From Bacteroidetes bacterium GWF2_35_48 (lineage in GTDB: Bacteria > Bacteroidota > Bacteroidia > Bacteroidales > GWF2-35-48), in assembly GCA_001769125.1 (NCBI GenBank), contig MEOG01000058.1, positions 1 to 63,203 on the forward strand: a stretch of DNA of 63,203 bases. Direction: 5' to 3'. Below the pieces are notes generated by a model that made no database searches, was not told the origin of the DNA, and was given only the letters and a program-made list of their open reading frames with translations. Shown here piece after piece: positions 1-8,397 of this stretch; within the stretch, counting starts at the first letter, position 1, and each line of letters opens with the position of its first letter. A program made the position numbers and the translations under genes.

Positions 1-97
1 AACTTTTTATTAACAATATCTGTTTGCTACATTTTTGAATTATTTCTACTGTATGTATTGATAATACTAAGATTTTTGATTTAAAATCCGTTATAAT

Positions 98-230
98 GTT
101 TGTCCAGAATGTCCGATTTCTGCGTTACGCTCATAATAAAAATAAGTCATTTACATCAGTAAACTCCTAATTTTTATTTTTTCGCAAGCCTTGAACTCAA
201 ACATTCTGAATCAAACATTGAATTTTTGGT
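98..230 (-). mobile_element. Degraded, inverted copy of the 142-bp palindromic element P1
   Basis: Read on the minus strand, this stretch follows the P1 element found intact at 19238, 39692 and 54781: GTTTGTCCAGAATGTCCG at one end, then blocks matching the GTAACGCAG, TTTACTGATGTAAATGAC and GAATGTTTG parts. The other end has decayed and no clear target duplication remains. The rest of 1-457 holds only the promoter at 333-397; I see no gene. Confidence 0.6.
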
Positions 231-332
231 AGCTGCAGCGACAGTCTCTATTTCAAATTTCACGAGTAAAATGGGTTCACTTTATGATCTCGTTTTATTC
301 GTTGAATATTCAATTAAATCTTCTTCCATTTG

Positions 333-397
333 TGTGAATGCTGTAACTCAAACTTGAAATAATGTAACACATCCTGAAACCGTTTAAAATACCTTTG
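333..397 (+). promoter_or_regulatory. Regulon promoter module (site 1) for the barrel-protein gene
   Basis: TGTGAATG is followed by heptamers CTGTAAC (module position 9) and ATGTAAC (position 30), 21 bp apart. A perfect Bacteroidota -7 element TACCTTTG ends at 397. No TTTG lies at the usual -33 spacing, because the second heptamer occupies that place, which suggests an activator-dependent promoter. The leader to the start at 458 is about 55 nt. Confidence 0.75.
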
Positions 398-457
398 TTC
401 TATAAATTATACTAACAATTGTCCCTTTAATTTAGGGATATTTAACACATTATTATC

Positions 458-1036
458 ATGAAAAAAAAAATTATCATCTCTTTACTTTTTCTTGCTTCAT
501 TCAATTTTATTGTATCTGCTCAAGATCAAAATGTCGGTGAAAAGTATGGCAAAACATTAAACCTCGGATTAGGTATTGGTGGTTACTACGGTTACTACGG
601 ATATGTAGGTCATTCGTTACCTGTTTTAAATATAAACTATGAAATTGAAGCAGCTAAAAATTTTACTCTGGCGCCTTTTGCAAGTTTTTATACACATACA
701 AGAAGTTATTACTGGGGTGATAACAACCATTCAGATTACAAATATTATACATACAGAGAGACAGTTGTTCCTATTGGTGTAAAAGCAACATATTATTTCG
801 ACCAGTTATTAAAAGCAAATCCAAAATGGGATTTTTACCTTGCAGGCTCATTAGGGTTTGCTATTGTAAGCACTTCATGGGATAACGATTATTATGGAGA
901 TAAAGATTATTATCGCAATGCCAGTCATTTATTTCTCGATATCCATATTGGAACGGAGTATCATATAAATAATAGAATAGGAATGTTCCTTGACTTCTCA
1001 AGCGGTGTTTCCACAATTGGAATAGCAATACATTAA
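458..1036 (+). CDS. Small outer-membrane beta-barrel protein
   Basis: This is a 192-residue secreted protein. Residues 1-21 form a signal peptide (basic start, hydrophobic core, cleavage near VSA-QD). The mature part is rich in Tyr, Gly and Trp, with alternating polar and aromatic residues and Gly-Tyr-Tyr runs around residues 42-52, as in eight-strand-type outer-membrane barrels of Bacteroidota. It ends in an IAIH sequence rather than the usual terminal Phe, so barrel membership is inferred from composition, not from a named family. It starts about 60 nt after promoter site 1 and is followed after 44 nt by a coiled-coil protein, possibly in the same transcript. No specific function can be given. 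Confidence 0.7.
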   Translation: MKKKIIISLLFLASFNFIVSAQDQNVGEKYGKTLNLGLGIGGYYGYYGYVGHSLPVLNINYEIEAAKNFTLAPFASFYTHTRSYYWGDNNHSDYKYYTYRETVVPIGVKATYYFDQLLKANPKWDFYLAGSLGFAIVSTSWDNDYYGDKDYYRNASHLFLDIHIGTEYHINNRIGMFLDFSSGVSTIGIAIH

Positions 1037-1080
1037 CTTTATAAATACAACTTTTAAATACTTACTTAAAAAATGAAGAA

Positions 1081-1677
1081 ATGAAAACACAAATCAGTAA
1101 AACAATCAAAAAAGTATCTGATAAAAATCAGATTAATAAAAAAATTAATTCAAATATTGAAATTCAAAATCGCGAAATTGATGATTGTAATTTTGTTTCC
1201 AAAAGCAAAAAAATTGCCCTGCCTCCCCTATTTGATAAAATGATAAAAAAAGTGTTTTTACTAGTGATATTATCTTTTATTACCGGAACTTATTTAAGTT
1301 CTTATGGACAAGAACCAGATAAAAAATCAGAAAAAGCACGAAAGAATTTAGTGGAAGCTCAAAAAGATGTGGATAAGGCAAGAAATGATTCGATAGAAGA
1401 TTATAATAAATTCAAAAAAGAATCTGAAGATAAAATCACGGCTCATAGGAAAAGCATTGCTGATTTTAAAGCAAGAATAGTGAAAGAAAAAATTGAAAAC
1501 AGAGAGAATTATGAAAAAAAATTAACGGAATTGGACAACAAAAATACAGATTTGAAGAAGAAGCTTGATGAGTATAAAGAGACAGGAAAAGATAAATGGT
1601 CTGCTTTTAAAAATAAATTTAAACATGATATGGATGAAATTGGAAAAGAACTTAAAAATTTCAAAATCTCCAATTAA
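1081..1677 (+). CDS. Coiled-coil stress-type protein (sll1863-like), membrane-anchored or secreted
   Basis: The reading frame encodes 198 residues. A basic, low-complexity N-terminus (1-53) precedes a hydrophobic segment at about 57-75 (VFLLVILSFITGTYLSS). From residue 80 on it is a highly charged Lys/Glu helix. If translation starts at the internal Met54 (nt 1240), that segment becomes a normal signal peptide ending near SYGQ; I cannot decide between a membrane protein with a cytoplasmic tail and this secreted form. The C-terminus KWSAFKNKFKHDMDEIGKEL resembles the end of the small protein at 13694, and the layout matches what is annotated in Bacteroidota as sll1863-family stress response protein. 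That name is from memory and its role is unknown. Confidence 0.65.
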   Translation: MKTQISKTIKKVSDKNQINKKINSNIEIQNREIDDCNFVSKSKKIALPPLFDKMIKKVFLLVILSFITGTYLSSYGQEPDKKSEKARKNLVEAQKDVDKARNDSIEDYNKFKKESEDKITAHRKSIADFKARIVKEKIENRENYEKKLTELDNKNTDLKKKLDEYKETGKDKWSAFKNKFKHDMDEIGKELKNFKISN

Positions 1678-1770
1678 CGTCTGTCGCCACAGCGACATAA
1701 ATAGTTGTTACTCATAAAAATAAAATTAGTTAATAGTGATTGAATTTAGTTTGATTTAACTCTATAATTA

Positions 1771-1947
1771 GTGCCTGTCCTTAAAGTCAGTGTTTAGTTC
1801 AGAATGTTCGAGAGCAAGCCTGCCTTGCCGGTAGGCAGGGCTTTCGAAGAATTGTAAACCAAGGAGCCTGTCTACCGACAGGTAGATTTACTTTTGTAAA
1901 TGACTGTTTTCAATTCGAGAGGAACGCAGCTATCGGACATTCTGGAC
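1771..1947 (+). mobile_element. P1 palindromic element, expanded copy
   Basis: This is the same element as at 39692 and 54781, flanked by TAATTA at 1765-1770 and 1948-1953. It is 177 bp rather than 142 because two CCTGCC/GGCAGG-type palindromes sit inside it, and it lacks the last AAACAC. The gene-free stretch 1678-2282 otherwise holds the hairpins at 2013-2101, an element remnant at 2122 and a promoter at 2187. Confidence 0.8.
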
Positions 1948-2012
1948 TAATTAAATATTAAAATATCCTGATAGTTATATTAATTTTTAATACTTCTAAA
2001 ACCTGACTGTCT

Positions 2013-2038
2013 CTGATTTCAGACAAGTCTAAAATCAG
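2013..2038. other. Stem-loop in intergenic region
   Basis: CTGATTTCAGAC and TCTAAAATCAG pair around a 3-nt AAG loop. The following AATATTTT is only weakly U-rich. It may help end transcription ahead of the stronger hairpin at 2063. Confidence 0.5.
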
Positions 2039-2062
2039 GCAATATTTTAATCACTATTTTTT

Positions 2063-2101
2063 ACAGGCAAATGCGAATCCGTGTTTGCCTGTATTTTTTT
2101 A
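2063..2101 (+). terminator. Rho-independent terminator
   Basis: ACAGGCAAA (2063-2071) pairs with TTTGCCTGT (2084-2092) and is followed by A and eight T residues. It separates the 458-1677 genes from the promoter at 2187. Confidence 0.7.
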
Positions 2102-2121
2102 TAATGATACTCTGCGACTAT

Positions 2122-2173
2122 GCGTCAGCTATAAAACTAATGTTTTTTGCTCACAATGTTTTCTTGCAGGCAC
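2122..2173 (+). mobile_element. Short copy of the P4 palindromic element
   Basis: The sequence GTCAGC...AAAACT...GCTCACAATG matches the left half of the element at 48855-48978, and it ends TTTTCTTGCAGGCAC like that element's right end. It looks like an internally deleted derivative. No clear target duplication is visible. Confidence 0.55.
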
Positions 2174-2186
2174 AATGTATAAAATG

Positions 2187-2250
2187 TAGGAAATATGTAA
2201 TTCATTTCATAAGTTGTGTAATATATACCATTTACAAATGTTCAACTTTG
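2187..2250 (+). promoter_or_regulatory. Regulon promoter module (site 2) for the first DUF3494 gene
   Basis: Heptamers ATGTAAT (2195) and GTGTAAT (2216) are 21 bp apart. The -7 TTTG lies at 2247-2250, one base closer than in most other copies. The leading TGTGAA is poorly conserved here. The start codon at 2283 follows about 32 nt later. Confidence 0.65.
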
Positions 2251-2282
2251 TATTCTGATAAATCAATAAAACTACATAAACT

Positions 2283-3044
2283 GTGAAATCTTTAAATCTT
2301 ATAACAGATATTGCAATAGGATCCATGGTATCCGTAGAACGATACAAGAAAAAAATCACTTCATTATTTAAAAAAGTTGTACCTATTTTGATACCTGTAC
2401 AGACAACATTGCAGAATCCTGTTTCCCTTGGAACGGCTTCAGGTTTTGCTGTTATCGCGGGATACTCAATTACAAACAAAGGAGCGACAACAATTAATGG
2501 CGATATAGGATTATGTCCTGGAAAAGTGATGGAAGGTTTTCCTCCCGGGTTATTAATCGGCAATCAAAATATTAATGACCCGATTTCAATTCATGCGAAA
2601 CTTGATTTAATGACTGCTTTTGATGATATTTCTAAACGTACATGTTCTGATATAGTAACATTGCCGGAAAAAATCGGAGAATTAACATTAACTCCCGGTC
2701 TTTACAAGACTGACGATTCTTTGTCCATATCATCTGGTAATTTTGTTTTTGATGCAAAAGGAAACGGAAATGCGATATTTATTATCCAGATACCTGGATC
2801 ACTAAATATTTCAATGGGGTGCAATATAATTTTAATCGGTGGAGCATTTGCTTGTAATATTTTTTGGCAGATTGGTAAAACCGTCTCGTTAGGTACTGTT
2901 TCAGTATTCAGAGGAACCGTTTTGGCAATGCAGTCTATTAAATTTAAAACAGGAGCAACGCTTAACGGCAGAGCATTAGCAATAAATGGAGGTGTTAAAT
3001 TGATAAGCAATTCAATATATAAACATGAGCCTTGCCCGAAATAA
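2283..3044 (+). CDS. DUF3494 (ice-binding-like) protein, single domain
   Basis: The 253-residue frame opens with GTG. Residues about 45-250 form one DUF3494 domain: LGTASGFAVIAGYSITNKG, a NGDIGLCPG turn, TLTPGLYK, an FVFDAKGNGNAIFIIQI strand pair, ACNIFWQIG and LNGRALAINGG. The family folds as a discontinuous beta-solenoid. Proven members bind ice crystals, but many have untested roles at the cell surface. Unlike the four other DUF3494 genes here, it has no convincing signal peptide and no T9SS sorting domain; the first 40 residues are basic and weakly hydrophobic. The start could instead be Met15 at 2325. It sits behind promoter site 2, so it likely belongs to the same regulon. Confidence 0.8.
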   Translation: MKSLNLITDIAIGSMVSVERYKKKITSLFKKVVPILIPVQTTLQNPVSLGTASGFAVIAGYSITNKGATTINGDIGLCPGKVMEGFPPGLLIGNQNINDPISIHAKLDLMTAFDDISKRTCSDIVTLPEKIGELTLTPGLYKTDDSLSISSGNFVFDAKGNGNAIFIIQIPGSLNISMGCNIILIGGAFACNIFWQIGKTVSLGTVSVFRGTVLAMQSIKFKTGATLNGRALAINGGVKLISNSIYKHEPCPK

Positions 3045-3147
3045 ATCGGTTCATTGCTTCTAAGCAGATATCTCTAATCGCCCTTATCGCTGTAGAAATA
3101 AGCATATTATTTTAAGTCAGAAAACAAAAAAAAATTTAAATATATTC

Positions 3148-3262
3148 CCTATGTGCTCTATGTGCCTATGTGGTTCAAAAATATAAAAATAAAACTATGT
3201 GCACTATGTGCCTATGTGGTTAAAAAATAGATAAACTATGTATCCTATGTGGTTCAATAAAA
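3148..3262 (+). repeat. CTATGTG short tandem repeats upstream of a kinase gene
   Basis: Several irregular units of CTATGTGCCTATGTGGTT-type sequence are separated by A/T-rich spacers, ending shortly before the ATG at 3273. The same repeat sits just upstream of the genes at 12356 and 14072. Confidence 0.7.
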
Positions 3263-3272
3263 ATATAAACAA

Positions 3273-5849
3273 ATGAAAAATACAAAACATTCACTTCATG
3301 GACAAACATATCCGGAAGAAACGAATCGTCAGAAAATAATAAAAATTATTTTAAAACTTGTCATAGGCTTTGGTATCATTTCAGTATTATTTTTTATAGC
3401 TATTACAATTACTCACAAAAAGCTTTCTCAACTATCCGAAACAGTTACTGAAATTTTGGAACCTGACATGAAAATCATAAAATTGAAAGAAATTACCAGT
3501 TCTTTATATGGCGCAGATGCTAACGTGAAAGCTTATGCTATTAACCAAGACACATCGTTTCTGCGTAAATATAAAAGTTACATTAATAAACTGAATACAA
3601 GTTTAGATACATTGCTTTGGTTGTATTTTGAAAATAAAATTATAGACGAAAATCAGGAAAAATCAAATCAGGTTTTTTCTTTACAGATTGATACTTTAAG
3701 AGAACTTATTAATTGGAGGATTCGTTTGTTTACAGAATATATAAAATTAAAAACAGGAAACGATTCGCAGGATGTTCTGGTAAAATTGCTTAAAAAAATT
3801 CAAATCAAAAAAACGATAGTAAAAAAAGATATTGAAAAAGAAATTGAAGTTCCTGAAAAATCATTTTTATCGCGTTTATTTTCTTCTAAAAAAAGTAAAA
3901 AAAATAAATCTGATATTGTTATTAATAAAGCGATAGAAGATTCTACTCATGTTAACATTCAAAAAATGATTACACAAGTTCAGCAGGATGAAAAAATTAA
4001 AGAAAATAAAATATTATTGAAAGAAATAAGCATTACACGACAAGAGTATTTTGTTACAAATCTGATTTTTTCGCTTGTTAATCAAATGGAAGAAAAAGAA
4101 CTTGCGCTTAGAATTGTTAATATTCATAAGGCTACAAATGAAACTTCTTCTAAAATTAATTTTATAAGTAATTCTATAACAATATTTGGCTTATTGCTGG
4201 CATTCTTGTTTTGGTACTTTATATATCTTGATATTTTAAGAGCAAAAAGATTTAAAGAACAATTATTAATTACAAAAACAAATGTAGAGAAAAATGCAGC
4301 CCATTATTCTTTGAGCCTTATTGAAGCAAGCCTCAATCCTTTAATTACAATAAACTCCGATGGAAAAATTATGGATGTGAACGAAGCAACAGTGCTAATA
4401 ACAGGTTTGTCAAGAGATAAATTAAAAGGAACTGATTTCTTCGATTATTTCACAGAGCCATTAAAAGCAAGATTGGTTTATAAGGATGTTTTTGCATTAG
4501 GGTCTGTAATTGACTCCCCATTGGTGTTAAGACATGTTGACGGGAAACTTACGGATGTATTATTTAATGGCTCCGTTTATAAAAATGGAGATGGAGTGGT
4601 TCAAGGTGTTGTTGTTGTTGCCAGAGACATTACAAAACAAAAATTATTTGAGAATGAATTGATAGATGCTAAAAGTAATGCAGAGCAGGCTACCAAAAAA
4701 GCAGAAGCGTCAACAAAATTAAAGGATGCTTTCCTTGCAAATATGAGTCATGAAATTCGTACTCCCATGAACGCTATAATGGGCTTTTCAGATATTTTAT
4801 ATGAAAGAGAAATGGGTGTGGAAAACAAAGAATATCTGAGAATAATTAAATCTGCAGGAGAAAATTTGTTGACAATTATTAACGACATACTGGACATATC
4901 AAAGATTGAAGCAGGTATGATGACTTTTGAAGCTACCAATTTCAGTATTAAGGAAACTTTTAAATCGCTTTTTGTTCTGATGATGGAAAAAACAAAAGAG
5001 AAACATATTGAATTATCATTAAACTGCGATGAAGATGTTCCGGATGTATTGCTTGGAGACCATACGCGTCTGACACAAATTATTATCAACCTTACAAGCA
5101 ATGCAATTAAGTTTACGAAAAATGGTGAAAACAGAAAAGGGAGTGTGTCTGTTCGTGCAAAAGTTTTGAAAAAAGAAAATGAAAATACATTTATAGAATT
5201 TACTGTAACTGACAATGGTATCGGAATTCCTGCTGATAAATTGGAAAGCATATTTGAACGATTCCAGCAAGCAGAGTCGCATACGACACGATTGTACGGA
5301 GGAACGGGACTCGGGTTAAGTATCGCGAAGCAATTAGTTGACCTTCAAGGTGGCTGTATGACTGTGAAAAGCGAATTAAAAGTGGGTTCTGAATTTACTT
5401 TTAGCATTCCTTATCAAAAATCTGTAATGACTCAAATTGAATCCGATGAGGTAGAAAAAAAATACGACATGAATGAGCTGTCTAAATTAAATATACTCAT
5501 GGCTGAAGACAATCAGTTAAATGTAAAACTGATTTTATGTTTGTTTTCTGAAAATAACTTAAAAGTAAAAGTTGCGGAAAATGGAATTGTGGCGATTGAA
5601 ATGCTAAAAGAAAATGATTTCGATATTGTTTTGATGGACATGGAAATGCCTGTAATGAATGGTTATGAAACAGCAACCTTTATCAGGAAAGAACTCAAAT
5701 GTGAAATACCAATTATCGCCATGACAGCCCATGCTATGGCTGGAGAAAGAGACAAATGTTTGAGTTTAGGAATGAATGATTACATCTCAAAACCTATCAA
5801 TTCAATCCTGCTTTTTGAAAAAATATATGATTTAACCCATAGATCTTAA
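3273..5849 (+). CDS. Membrane hybrid histidine kinase: sensor helix bundle, PAS, HisKA, HATPase, REC
   Basis: This 858-residue kinase has transmembrane helices at about 27-46 and 298-318 around an extracytoplasmic or membrane-proximal helical region. That region carries an unusual Lys-rich stretch near 170-215. A PAS domain follows (about 345-460; motifs LIEASLNPLITI and VARDITKQK). Next come HisKA with phosphoacceptor His493 in NMSHEIRTP, and HATPase_c with N box NLTSNAIKF and G boxes DNGIGIP and GGTGLGLS. The C-terminal REC domain has phosphoacceptor Asp789 in LMDMEMP. Phosphate should pass His493 to Asp789 and then to the HPt protein encoded 4 bp downstream. The PAS domain closely resembles the two in the kinase at 27889, so they are paralogues. 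The signal sensed is unknown. Confidence 0.9.
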   Translation: MKNTKHSLHGQTYPEETNRQKIIKIILKLVIGFGIISVLFFIAITITHKKLSQLSETVTEILEPDMKIIKLKEITSSLYGADANVKAYAINQDTSFLRKYKSYINKLNTSLDTLLWLYFENKIIDENQEKSNQVFSLQIDTLRELINWRIRLFTEYIKLKTGNDSQDVLVKLLKKIQIKKTIVKKDIEKEIEVPEKSFLSRLFSSKKSKKNKSDIVINKAIEDSTHVNIQKMITQVQQDEKIKENKILLKEISITRQEYFVTNLIFSLVNQMEEKELALRIVNIHKATNETSSKINFISNSITIFGLLLAFLFWYFIYLDILRAKRFKEQLLITKTNVEKNAAHYSLSLIEASLNPLITINSDGKIMDVNEATVLITGLSRDKLKGTDFFDYFTEPLKARLVYKDVFALGSVIDSPLVLRHVDGKLTDVLFNGSVYKNGDGVVQGVVVVARDITKQKLFENELIDAKSNAEQATKKAEASTKLKDAFLANMSHEIRTPMNAIMGFSDILYEREMGVENKEYLRIIKSAGENLLTIINDILDISKIEAGMMTFEATNFSIKETFKSLFVLMMEKTKEKHIELSLNCDEDVPDVLLGDHTRLTQIIINLTSNAIKFTKNGENRKGSVSVRAKVLKKENENTFIEFTVTDNGIGIPADKLESIFERFQQAESHTTRLYGGTGLGLSIAKQLVDLQGGCMTVKSELKVGSEFTFSIPYQKSVMTQIESDEVEKKYDMNELSKLNILMAEDNQLNVKLILCLFSENNLKVKVAENGIVAIEMLKENDFDIVLMDMEMPVMNGYETATFIRKELKCEIPIIAMTAHAMAGERDKCLSLGMNDYISKPINSILLFEKIYDLTHRS

Positions 5850-5853
5850 CGCG

Positions 5854-6213
5854 ATGATAAAAAATGAAAAAGTAACCGATCTTACGTATCTTATTGAGAT
5901 GACAGGAGGGAAAAAACATTTGATTCTTGAAATTATTTATACATTTTTGGAACAAATTGCTGATGAAATAAAATCAATGAATGATGCAATATCAACAGCA
6001 AATTATGCTACAATAAAGAGCTATGCCCATACCATGAAATCTACTGTTTCTGTAATGGGTATTTCTATCATTATTCCTGTTTTGAAGGAGATGGAAAACC
6101 TGGGAGCAAAAGCAGAAAATATTGAAAAAATAAAAGAACTCAAGATGGAAATTGATCTGATTTGTAAACAGGCAATATTAGAAATTGAAACAATCAAACT
6201 CAATTATGTTTGA
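5854..6213 (+). CDS. Stand-alone HPt phosphotransfer protein
   Basis: This is a 119-residue all-helical protein with the HPt signature YAHTMKSTVSVMG; His59 is the predicted phosphorylated residue. It begins 4 bp after the stop of the hybrid kinase at 3273, so the two are surely co-transcribed. HPt proteins carry phosphate from the kinase REC domain to a separate response regulator. The REC proteins at 6381 and 7200 are the obvious candidate receivers by position. Confidence 0.85.
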   Translation: MIKNEKVTDLTYLIEMTGGKKHLILEIIYTFLEQIADEIKSMNDAISTANYATIKSYAHTMKSTVSVMGISIIIPVLKEMENLGAKAENIEKIKELKMEIDLICKQAILEIETIKLNYV

Positions 6214-6239
6214 TTACAAGACCATGCCCCACATTATCG

Positions 6240-6362
6240 CCTCCAATGCGACGGAGCGATTGCGATATGGAAAAACCCTTGAGGTCTCCATTGGATAAAC
6301 GCAATGTGACCTCAAGAGTTTAAGCGTTTGAGAAAAAATAGCTATTAAGAGGATATAACAAA
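6240..6362. repeat. Dispersed hairpin repeat, intact copy
   Basis: AAACCCTTGAGGT and ACCTCAAGAGTTT form inverted arms around a short loop, followed by TTAAGCGTTTGAG. The same sequence recurs at 19856-20160, where another element has inserted into it; CCTCAAGAG at 6310-6318 is the matching empty site. Confidence 0.7.
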
Positions 6363-6380
6363 TTAATAAAAAATAAAATT

Positions 6381-6857
6381 ATGAAAATTGATAATCATAT
6401 AAAAATATTTATTGTTGATGACAATAATGTTTTTGCGCTAACTCTTAAATCGGATATAGAAAATACTTTTTCAATATTTCCTATTGAAGTCAAATTATTT
6501 GAATCTGGCGAAATTTGTATGTCAGAATTAAAAAAAGAAAATCCTCAAATTGTTATTCTTGATTATCAACTTAACAGTAGGAAGCCTGATGCTGTAGACG
6601 GGATAAAGGTTTTAGACTGGATTAAAGAAATAAATGATGAAATCTTTGTGATTATGTTAACTGGAAATGATCATATTGATATCGCGATCAAATCATTTCA
6701 ACACGGCGCTTCAGACTATATCGTTAAAACAGATACTCAATTTAAAAAAATTATTTTTTCATTAAGTAACTGTTTTAAAATAATAAAAGCAAAAAATGAT
6801 TCTATAAAATATTTGCGAGAATTAGACGATTATAAAAAACATCACAGTTTTGAGTGA
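6381..6857 (+). CDS. Single-domain response regulator (REC only)
   Basis: The 158 residues consist of one REC domain: acidic pocket DD at 13-14, phosphoacceptor Asp61 in VILDYQLN, Thr94 in MLTGND and Lys116 in YIVKTD. About 35 extra helical residues follow. There is no DNA-binding or enzymatic output, so it probably works by protein contact or as a phosphate shuttle. It lies 167 bp behind the HPt gene. It is about half identical by eye to the REC protein at 7200, which carries a membrane anchor. Confidence 0.85.
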   Translation: MKIDNHIKIFIVDDNNVFALTLKSDIENTFSIFPIEVKLFESGEICMSELKKENPQIVILDYQLNSRKPDAVDGIKVLDWIKEINDEIFVIMLTGNDHIDIAIKSFQHGASDYIVKTDTQFKKIIFSLSNCFKIIKAKNDSIKYLRELDDYKKHHSFE

Positions 6858-6934
6858 AATCAAATAATCAATTTTAATGATAAATAAATATTTTTTTCAT
6901 GATTATTTTATAAAGCAGATTTGGTAATAAAATA

Positions 6935-7036
6935 GCCACAGATTCACAAATTCAAAATTAATTATAGGGTTAGACCAATCACTAATTATAACAAAAGAAA
7001 CAAGCAAAGCTTGTTTCTAATCTGTGAATCTGTGGC
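6935..7036. repeat. Palindromic repeat with CACAGATTCAC arms
   Basis: GCCACAGATTCACAAATT at 6935 is mirrored by AATCTGTGAATCTGTGGC at 7019-7036, and an inner hairpin AGAAACAAGC/GCTTGTTTCT sits between them. This type of repeat is common between Bacteroidota genes. The rest of 6858-7199 is A/T-rich with nothing else recognisable. Confidence 0.7.
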
Positions 7037-7199
7037 AATTATTAAGGAAATGTAGAAAAGTAGGAGTCTATAGTTTTATTTAAATTATACACACCAACCG
7101 TTTTTGTCGAATAACCATATTTTTTAAATCATTACAATAAAAGTAAGATTTTATACACAATATATTTTAAAATAATAATAATAATAAAACAAATAAATT

Positions 7200-7724
7200 A
7201 TGGACACAGGTAAACAAATGAAAATATTTATTGTTGAAGACAACAATGTTTTCGCATTGGCTTTAAAAGCTGACATAAAAGCAGCTTTTATTCAAAAAAA
7301 TGTTAAGATTCATACATTCCAAACAGGAGAAACCTGCATGGATAAATTTAAAGAATTAAAGCCAGATGTAGTTATTCTGGACTATCATCTGAATAGTAAA
7401 TTTACAGATGCTGCTGACGGAATTAAAGTTCTTGACTGGATTAAAAATGAAAACAAAGAAGCGTATGTTATAATGCTAACAGGTGATGACAATATTGATA
7501 TTGCATTAAAATCATTTAAACATGGTGCTGCAGATTATATAGTAAAATCAGATACAAAATTGAGGAAAATAATTTTTTCACTATTTAACCTGATGAAAAT
7601 TATGGAAGCCAAACGTGATGCAAAAAGGTATAAAAATGTTCTTATCGCGACAAGTCTGGGTATAGCAGTTATTATAGGAGTGATAATAGCTTTCGGGTTT
7701 TTCTCACCATCGTTGCTTCTCTAA
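7200..7724 (+). CDS. Response regulator REC domain with C-terminal transmembrane anchor
   Basis: The 174-residue protein is a REC domain (acidic pair at 13-14, Asp61 in VILDYHLN, Thr94, Lys116 in YIVKSD). It is followed by a basic helix (RKIIFSLFNLMKIMEAKRDAK) and then a clear transmembrane segment at about 146-168 (VLIATSLGIAVIIGVIIAFG), ending six residues later. The REC domain would therefore sit in the cytoplasm, held to the inner membrane by a tail anchor. REC domains fused to a C-terminal anchor with no other output are unusual. It is a paralogue of the soluble protein at 6381 and likely shares the same HPt donor. Confidence 0.85.
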   Translation: MDTGKQMKIFIVEDNNVFALALKADIKAAFIQKNVKIHTFQTGETCMDKFKELKPDVVILDYHLNSKFTDAADGIKVLDWIKNENKEAYVIMLTGDDNIDIALKSFKHGAADYIVKSDTKLRKIIFSLFNLMKIMEAKRDAKRYKNVLIATSLGIAVIIGVIIAFGFFSPSLLL

Positions 7725-7950
7725 AAAATGAATTATCCAAAAATATTTATCTTATACGACAAACGTATGATATTTTAACGTTTTTACTTTTTTTCAACCT
7801 GCAACTTGTAACTTGCAACGAGTAACCCCACCGTTTGCGCTCGTCTCCAGACATAGCTTCACTGTTTGCGCTCGTCTCCGGGCATAGCTTTGAGGGGAGG
7901 GGACGAGTACACGTATGATATTTTAACTTTTTATCTTTTATTGCAACATG

Positions 7951-8241
7951 CAACAACTTGTCAACCTTAGTGAATCTTAGTGTCCTTAGTGGCTTAGTGG
8001 TAAATGCAACATTCAATATGCAACCTGCAACAACTTGTCAACCTTAGTGAATCTTAGTGCCCTTAGTGGCTTAGTGGTAAATGCAACATTCAATATGCAA
8101 CCTGCAACAACTTGTCAACCTTAGTGAATCTTAGTGTCCTTAGTGGCTTAGTGGTAAAATATAACATGCAACCTGCAACATGCAACAACTTGTCAACCTT
8201 AGTGAATCTTAGTGTCCTTAGTGGCTTAGTGGTAAAATATA
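7951..8241 (+). repeat. Tandem repeat of about 77 bp, four units
   Basis: Units begin at 7951, 8028, 8105 and 8183, each with CAACAACTTGTCAACC and then CTTAGTG/CTTAGTGG steps. The units are nearly identical and sit directly upstream of the promoter at 8311. The preceding 7725-7950 has CAACTTG- and CGTCTCC-type short repeats and no gene. Confidence 0.85.
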
Positions 8242-8310
8242 ACCTGCAACCTACAACCTACAACCTGCAACCTGTACCCACTGTATACTGATAACCCAAG
8301 ATTATTCAAC

Positions 8311-8381
8311 TGTGAATCATGTAAATCAATCATGAAATTTTGCAACACTATTTCTATATCATTTTACGAACTTGCACTTTT
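8311..8381 (+). promoter_or_regulatory. Regulon promoter module (site 3) for the DUF3494 gene at 8398
   Basis: TGTGAATC is followed by ATGTAAA (8319) and TTGCAAC (8340), 21 bp apart, with a -7 like CACTTTTAT near 8375-8381. The in-frame upstream ATG at 8332 lies inside this module, so the gene must start at 8398. Confidence 0.65.
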
Positions 8382-8397
8382 ATTAATTTACCATAAA

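Noticed and set aside
2071-2286. Open frame of 71 codons over the terminator and promoter region
   Set aside because: It covers a terminator hairpin, an element remnant and promoter site 2, and its composition is not protein-like.
7747-8016. Minus-strand frame of 89 codons
   Set aside because: It runs through the tandem repeats upstream of 8398; its sequence is the repeat translated.
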